From Stromatinia cepivora (taxonomy: Eukaryota; Ascomycota; Leotiomycetes; Helotiales; Sclerotiniaceae): a stretch of 64,000 nucleotides of DNA. Each line of letters begins with the position of its first letter. Position 1 is the stretch's first letter. The notes below the pieces were generated by a model. The model made no database searches and had not been told where the DNA came from. It saw only the letters and a program-made list of their open reading frames with translations. The stretch covers positions 248,001 to 312,000 of the forward strand of contig RCTD01000015.1 in the NCBI GenBank assembly GCA_014898415.1, read 5' to 3'. Below, in pieces: positions 60,169-64,000 of this stretch. A program made the position numbers and the translations under genes.

Positions 60169-62523
60169 TTAACATCCGATATTTCCTCTTTTGCCACCCC
60201 GTTTAGTCCTATCAATATGACCCTTGAGCACCCTTCTGGTGTGTTGCAAACTTCTCTTCTGCTTACTTTTAGCCTTACCCAACGTCATCATGAAATTCTT
60301 CTTTCTAGATTTCTCTTGATTTGTGGTACTCTTGCCCTCAGCATCCTTCTTCGCTCTCCTAAGTGCTTTGGTAGACTTATGCTCACTGCGCTCACCCTTT
60401 CCTTCCCTGGCCATTGCTATCTTCTCTTCTCTGGTGTTCTTTTGTAACTTCGAGAAACCTTCGATTTGATCAGCTGTCAAAGCATCATCTGCGTGTCTTG
60501 CTGCAGCGTCTTTCATTCGTTGAGATTGTGTCCTTCCGCCCATTGCTTTATTCACGCTAGCCTCAAGGCGAAGCTCTTGAAGCTTCGCAAGATCAGCGGG
60601 AGTGAGAATCTTAGTGGTTGCATATGTTGAGATCTTCTGCTCAAGAACTTTGTCGGCATTCTCCTTCTCAACGTCTCCTGACTTTTCGGTAGCTTTGATG
60701 TCGAGCTTCGCTTTCTTTACGGCAGGCTTTTCGTCTTCACTATCACTGATCTCAATTTCAGCATCACTCTCGACGTTGATCCAGCCGCCTTCATCACTGT
60801 CAGCATCAGATTCCACATCCCATGCATTCCAATCTTCTTCATCGTCTTCTTCCTCATCTGTGCCCAATTCTTTAGGCAATCCTTGTTCAACCCGTTTCCG
60901 TTTCCTTTCATCTTCCTTCCACTGCTCAAGCAATTCGATACCCTCAATACCACCAACCTCTTCCTCACCAAAGCGCCTCTCTTTGATAGAACCAGCCTTA
61001 AGTCCCATAGTCGCTGTCTTTCCTCTATCTCTTTTCTTCAACATATCAGCTCCAACTTCACGATACAAGGATAATAATCCCTTCGCAGCCATCATTGTTC
61101 CCTTATCCTTACTCTTTCTGTACATAATAAGATCTTGAAGAAGTGTATCGTTCATAGCTAAAGGTTGTCGCACGCAAATTTCTCGAATAGCGTTAAGTCC
61201 AGAAGCAGCAACCTCTGAAGCCGAGGCTTCAGAAACGAACTCATTGGCAATTTTCTGTACCAGAGGTTCTAAAGCATCGGGTGGAACAAGATTATGTGTT
61301 GCTTGAGCTAGAGATGCCAAAAATGAGGTTACTGATGGTTGTCGTGGTGTAAGGTACTTGGTGAAGTATGAATATAATGAGATTACTGTAAGCTTATGCA
61401 GACCAACAAGTCGTGAGACCAATTGTAGGACAATAAGTTTTTGTTCGAGGTTTAGTTTCGACTTTGAGTTTTGAAGATGCTTCGAAAATAGGGATTCGGC
61501 GAAACCTTGTGGATCGTGCAAAAGGTGCAGGGCGGAGAAGTTCAAGGGATGAGGTGCTTTGCTCTTCTTTTCCTTCCTTCGTACCTTTTCGACGGCCTTT
61601 TCTAATGATTTCGTCTTCTTCTTTGTCTTCTTATTAATTCCAACTTGATGCTTCAGCTTACCAATATCAATGGCTTCATCATCACTGCTTTCGTCCTCCA
61701 TCTCCTCTCTTTCCTTGTCACCACCCAGGAAAAACCGTACTCCACCTCCAATAACCTTCTCATTATCTGACAAACTAGCTTCCTTCATAATCTCTACAGC
61801 TTTCGCATCTGTCCATATCTGTCGCTTCCATAATTCTCTTGTAATTTTGACAGCCCAGATTCCTTTTGAAGATGTTCGATCGGATGTGAGCAGATTAAAT
61901 AATGCCGTTTGCATTGTTCGATTGAGACGATGGTTGATGCTTTTCGAATTTGAAGTTCGAAGATCTGATAGGATCTTCTGGAAGAGTAGCGTGCGCAGAG
62001 TTTTACTGGGTGTGGCTACCAGTATTGGAAACAGTGTATTAAGAAGGTTGGCTGAATCGATTACTTCCTTTCGTCGCAATAATACTAAACTGCCCACGAT
62101 CTTCTCGCGCAACTCGCTCTCAAGTTCAGCATGATGTAAAGTTAGAATCTGTTTGAGATCCTCTGGAAACTCTGCGGTATCTTCTGGGAAACAGTCCGAA
62201 CAATGTGTGACGAAATCGATAAGGTCGTGAAAAGATACGATACCGCCAGATGTGGCTGTGGAAGGAGAAGACATAAAGATGTCTCTTTGGGATTGATATT
62301 GTCCATATTGATTCAAGAAATCTTCTGCGTATGATCTGATATACCTGTTAGTGATGATTTCATTGCTCATTATAGAAAGTCTGTACTTACTTTGGATCTC
62401 TTCGAATCTTGTATTGTAAATTCGGACTGAAGAGGTCAGTAATGATGAAAAGAGAAAAGAGCAATTGAAGTCATACAGATCCGCATCAACCTTCTCCAAT
62501 GCGCCAACTCTCTTTTTACCCAT
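60169..62523 (-). CDS. SDA1: SDA1, 60S ribosomal subunit biogenesis/export protein
   Basis: Three exons on the minus strand: 62477-62523, 62391-62426 and 60169-62335 (2250 nt, 749 residues). Introns 62427-62476 (50 nt, branch TTACTGAC) and 62336-62390 (55 nt, GTAAGT donor, CACTAAC branch) restore the conserved start DADLPNLQYKIRRDPKSYAE; reading through them gives a false longer ORF. The N-terminal half is a NUC130/133-type domain (LREKIVGSLVLLRRKEVIDS, RTLLFQKILSDLRTSNSKS, ELWKRQIWTDAKAVEIMKEA, GGVRFFLGGDKEREE). A Lys-rich stretch follows, then the SDA1 domain (LLHDPQGFAESLF, YRKSKDKGTMMAAKGLLSLY), an acidic tract (DEEEDDEEDWNAWDVESDAD) and a basic C-terminus ending GHIDRTKRGGKRGNIGC. In yeast this nucleolar protein is needed for late pre-60S maturation and export. 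Length is near the yeast protein and there are no breaks. Confidence 0.96.
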   Translation of the reverse strand: MGKKRVGALEKVDADLYDFNCSFLFSSLLTSSVRIYNTRFEEIQSKYRLSIMSNEIITNRYIRSYAEDFLNQYGQYQSQRDIFMSSPSTATSGGIVSFHDLIDFVTHCSDCFPEDTAEFPEDLKQILTLHHAELESELREKIVGSLVLLRRKEVIDSANLLNTLFPILVATPSKTLRTLLFQKILSDLRTSNSKSINHRLNRTMQTALFNLLTSDRTSSKGIWAVKITRELWKRQIWTDAKAVEIMKEASLSDNEKVIGGGVRFFLGGDKEREEMEDESSDDEAIDIGKLKHQVGINKKTKKKTKSLEKAVEKVRRKEKKSKAPHPLNFSALHLLHDPQGFAESLFSKHLQNSKSKLNLEQKLIVLQLVSRLVGLHKLTVISLYSYFTKYLTPRQPSVTSFLASLAQATHNLVPPDALEPLVQKIANEFVSEASASEVAASGLNAIREICVRQPLAMNDTLLQDLIMYRKSKDKGTMMAAKGLLSLYREVGADMLKKRDRGKTATMGLKAGSIKERRFGEEEVGGIEGIELLEQWKEDERKRKRVEQGLPKELGTDEEEDDEEDWNAWDVESDADSDEGGWINVESDAEIEISDSEDEKPAVKKAKLDIKATEKSGDVEKENADKVLEQKISTYATTKILTPADLAKLQELRLEASVNKAMGGRTQSQRMKDAAARHADDALTADQIEGFSKLQKNTREEKIAMAREGKGERSEHKSTKALRRAKKDAEGKSTTNQEKSRKKNFMMTLGKAKSKQKRSLQHTRRVLKGHIDRTKRGGKRGNIGC

Positions 62524-63333
62524 TATGCCGGTAGATGTTGTATGCTTTTGGGTGATTGATTATGCCTCGTTATTGGAATTCGAATTCAAATTCACATGGG
62601 CGAGATGTTTTTTTTTTTTCGTTATCATTATCTTAGCGCCAGTCGCTTACAGAGTTGTACATCACTTTAACCTTATCAACTGATTTAGTCAGCCGGAGGT
62701 GTGTGAATATAAATTAAACATTGAACTCAGCATGGCAAACTTTTCAACTACATGCTTTTTCATTGGTTCATATGTTTGCCAACTCATGCTCGTCCAGGAG
62801 GTTCCATCAATTAACCATCGCGACAACGTGGAATTAATCCATGATGGTTTATCTAAAGTTATTAAATAACATAGAATGTGGCTACCACACCTCGTATGTC
62901 TTCTGTTAGCGGTCGCATCAACGCGGAGCACGTAGTTAACAATGACTGCATCGATCCCCAATATCATCGTGAGCCTCAGCTCGGGTTGCCAGTCATAGAC
63001 CTTTTCAAGGGATGCGAATTGACCCGAAAACCTCTGGTTGGTTTCCGACGACAATCTGCAGCTTTTAATGGTACCACATAAGTTTGTGGTGGGTCTTCAG
63101 AGTCATTCTTTGCTGCGAGTTACTGCAAGTAATTGCAGGATTTTTTATATTGATGATATCACAGTTTGTTTTAAAGGATTAGGTTTCAGTGAAGACATCA
63201 TTTAGCCATTATCCTGCCCAAATTCTATAGCTTCTGTCCAGTGGCAGGTGTCTAACGACTTCATAAGTCAATTCAAACCCCACCCTCATTTCTTCCTTTT
63301 CATCACTCTCTTCATCCACCTTCATTATTGGTA
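62524..63333. other. Divergent promoter region, SDA1 / STAND gene
   Basis: Intergenic DNA shared by two divergent genes. ORFs on both strands here (for example 62689-63054) are short and without motifs. A CT-rich leader precedes the ATG at 63334. Confidence 0.5.
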
Positions 63334-64000
63334 ATGAATTCACCCACTGATTGTCCATTCATCTCTGCGAAAATGTCGGATGCAGACCCATATGTTCTTA
63401 CGAAACTTTCAGAACATATATCACAGCATCTCAACAAATCCCTTGATCAAGCCGTGGATAATTTGTCATTGAGACTTCAGGATACGGCGAAGGATGCTAT
63501 CGCCGACACTCGAGAAATCAATACCATTATCGAGCAGGCGGTTAGGGAGGCCGTCGAGAAAGCCGTCGAGAAGTCTGTGGCAACGGAAGCCGAACCTGCT
63601 TCCATAGAATCAGAGTTCAAATTCCCACCTCCTCGGAATCTCAATTTTGTTGGTCGCTCTTCAACCCTAGCCAAACTACTGAGTCTATGGAAACCAAATC
63701 GAAAGAGTCGATTGGCAGTGATAGGGCTTGGAGGGATAGGGTATGTTCTTTTCCCCAAAAGTCTTGATAATAAAGCTCACGATTATAGGAAAACTGAGCT
63801 TATTACTGAGCTTGTCTACCAAATTAAAGAAGCCTCGCCGGCATCGATATACTGGTTTGGCCCAAATAATTTGCTTACACCTTCTGTCGACGGAAATGAG
63901 CCACTGGAAGATTGGCTACGGCCCGGGCGAGACTCCGGAAGCTTGTTGGTCGTTGATGCAGGAGAGAATTTCGATCTCTTGATGCAACATACTGATCAGG
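63334..64000 (+). CDS. STAND-type NTPase (NB-ARC), 5' part, runs off the window
   Basis: Exon 1 runs to 63740 from either of two in-frame ATGs (63334 or 63373), and exon 2 starts at 63789. The 48-nt intron (GTATGT...TTATAG, phase 2) splits the Walker A codons: GLGGIG before it and KTEL after. Counting from the second ATG, residues 1-70 are helical and charged (LTKLSEHISQHLNKSLDQ, EQAVREAVEKAVEKS). Then come the NB-ARC entry motif PPPRNLNFVGR (with FVGR near residue 92), Walker A GLGGIGKT, SIYWFG (sensor-like strand) and a Walker B-like SGSLLVVDAGEN. These features fit fungal NLR-like proteins that couple an N-terminal effector domain to a nucleotide switch and C-terminal repeats. The repeats lie beyond the window, so class and role cannot be decided; non-self recognition or programmed cell death would be inference from the family. 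Confidence 0.8.
   Translation, partial: MNSPTDCPFISAKMSDADPYVLTKLSEHISQHLNKSLDQAVDNLSLRLQDTAKDAIADTREINTIIEQAVREAVEKAVEKSVATEAEPASIESEFKFPPPRNLNFVGRSSTLAKLLSLWKPNRKSRLAVIGLGGIGYVLFPKSLDNKAHDYRKTELITELVYQIKEASPASIYWFGPNNLLTPSVDGNEPLEDWLRPGRDSGSLLVVDAGENFDLLMQHTDQ

Noticed and set aside
60602..61138. 178-codon plus-strand ORF rich in Ser
   Set aside because: Antisense of the acidic tract of SDA1; the Ser runs are complements of Asp/Glu codons.
62336..62476. SDA1 as a single 784-codon ORF
   Set aside because: Reading through two 50-55-nt introns destroys the conserved start; splicing restores LQYKIRRDPKSYAE and gives 749 residues.
62689..63054. 121-codon minus-strand ORF between SDA1 and the STAND gene
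   Set aside because: No recognisable features; it overlaps an equally long plus-strand ORF and lies in the likely shared promoter region.

Overview
The window looks like nuclear DNA of a filamentous ascomycete. Short GT-AG introns of about 47-130 nt with ACTAAC/CTGAC-type branch sites interrupt RPS5, SDA1 and other genes. Long AT-rich tracts are full of transposon copies decayed by C-to-T and G-to-A changes, as expected from repeat-induced point mutation (RIP). The mix resembles a Leotiomycete (Botrytis/Sclerotinia type), but that placement is inference.

Left flank (1-8.7 kb): the 3' end of a gene; a cell-surface membrane-protein gene on the minus strand whose reading frame looks broken; a GNAT acetyltransferase with two in-frame stops; the intact four-exon gene for ribosomal protein uS7 (RPS5); a long intergenic stretch; and a pair of antisense ORFs of unknown status.

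Left border zone (8.7-14.77 kb): a complete LTR element encoding only Gag (8950-10624, TSD attga), a small two-exon gene (11088-11461), two minisatellites (69-bp and 75-bp units), and a three-exon gene for a 413-residue unrecognised protein (13229-14591).

Central block (14767-58170): about 43.4 kb of AT-rich DNA that resolves almost completely into one nested stack of transposons, with target-site duplications visible for all but one insertion. The outer shell is a DNA transposon with terminal inverted repeats and a TA duplication (P0). Inside it sit F1 (15259-44763), F2 (45538-48214) and E2 (49263-58106). F1 holds E0 (16250-35867) and the pogo-like transposon P1 (36305-43975). E0 holds a Copia element of family G (16421-34229), and G was split by Copia copies A (19261-24741) and B (27373-32853). 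P1 was split by Copia C (36399-41880). E2 holds E3 (50696-57858), and E3 holds Copia D (52171-57650). The stack is up to five levels deep. In every family the outer ends of each element are nearly free of RIP-type changes, while the same LTR positions on the inner side are heavily changed.

Right flank (58.2-64 kb): a gene fragment with one in-frame stop, a small ORF, the intact SDA1 gene for 60S ribosome biogenesis, and the 5' part of a STAND/NB-ARC NTPase gene that runs off the window end, with its Walker A codons split by an intron.

The two clear housekeeping genes (RPS5, SDA1) both serve ribosome production, but they lie about 54 kb apart on either side of the nest and no joint control is implied.
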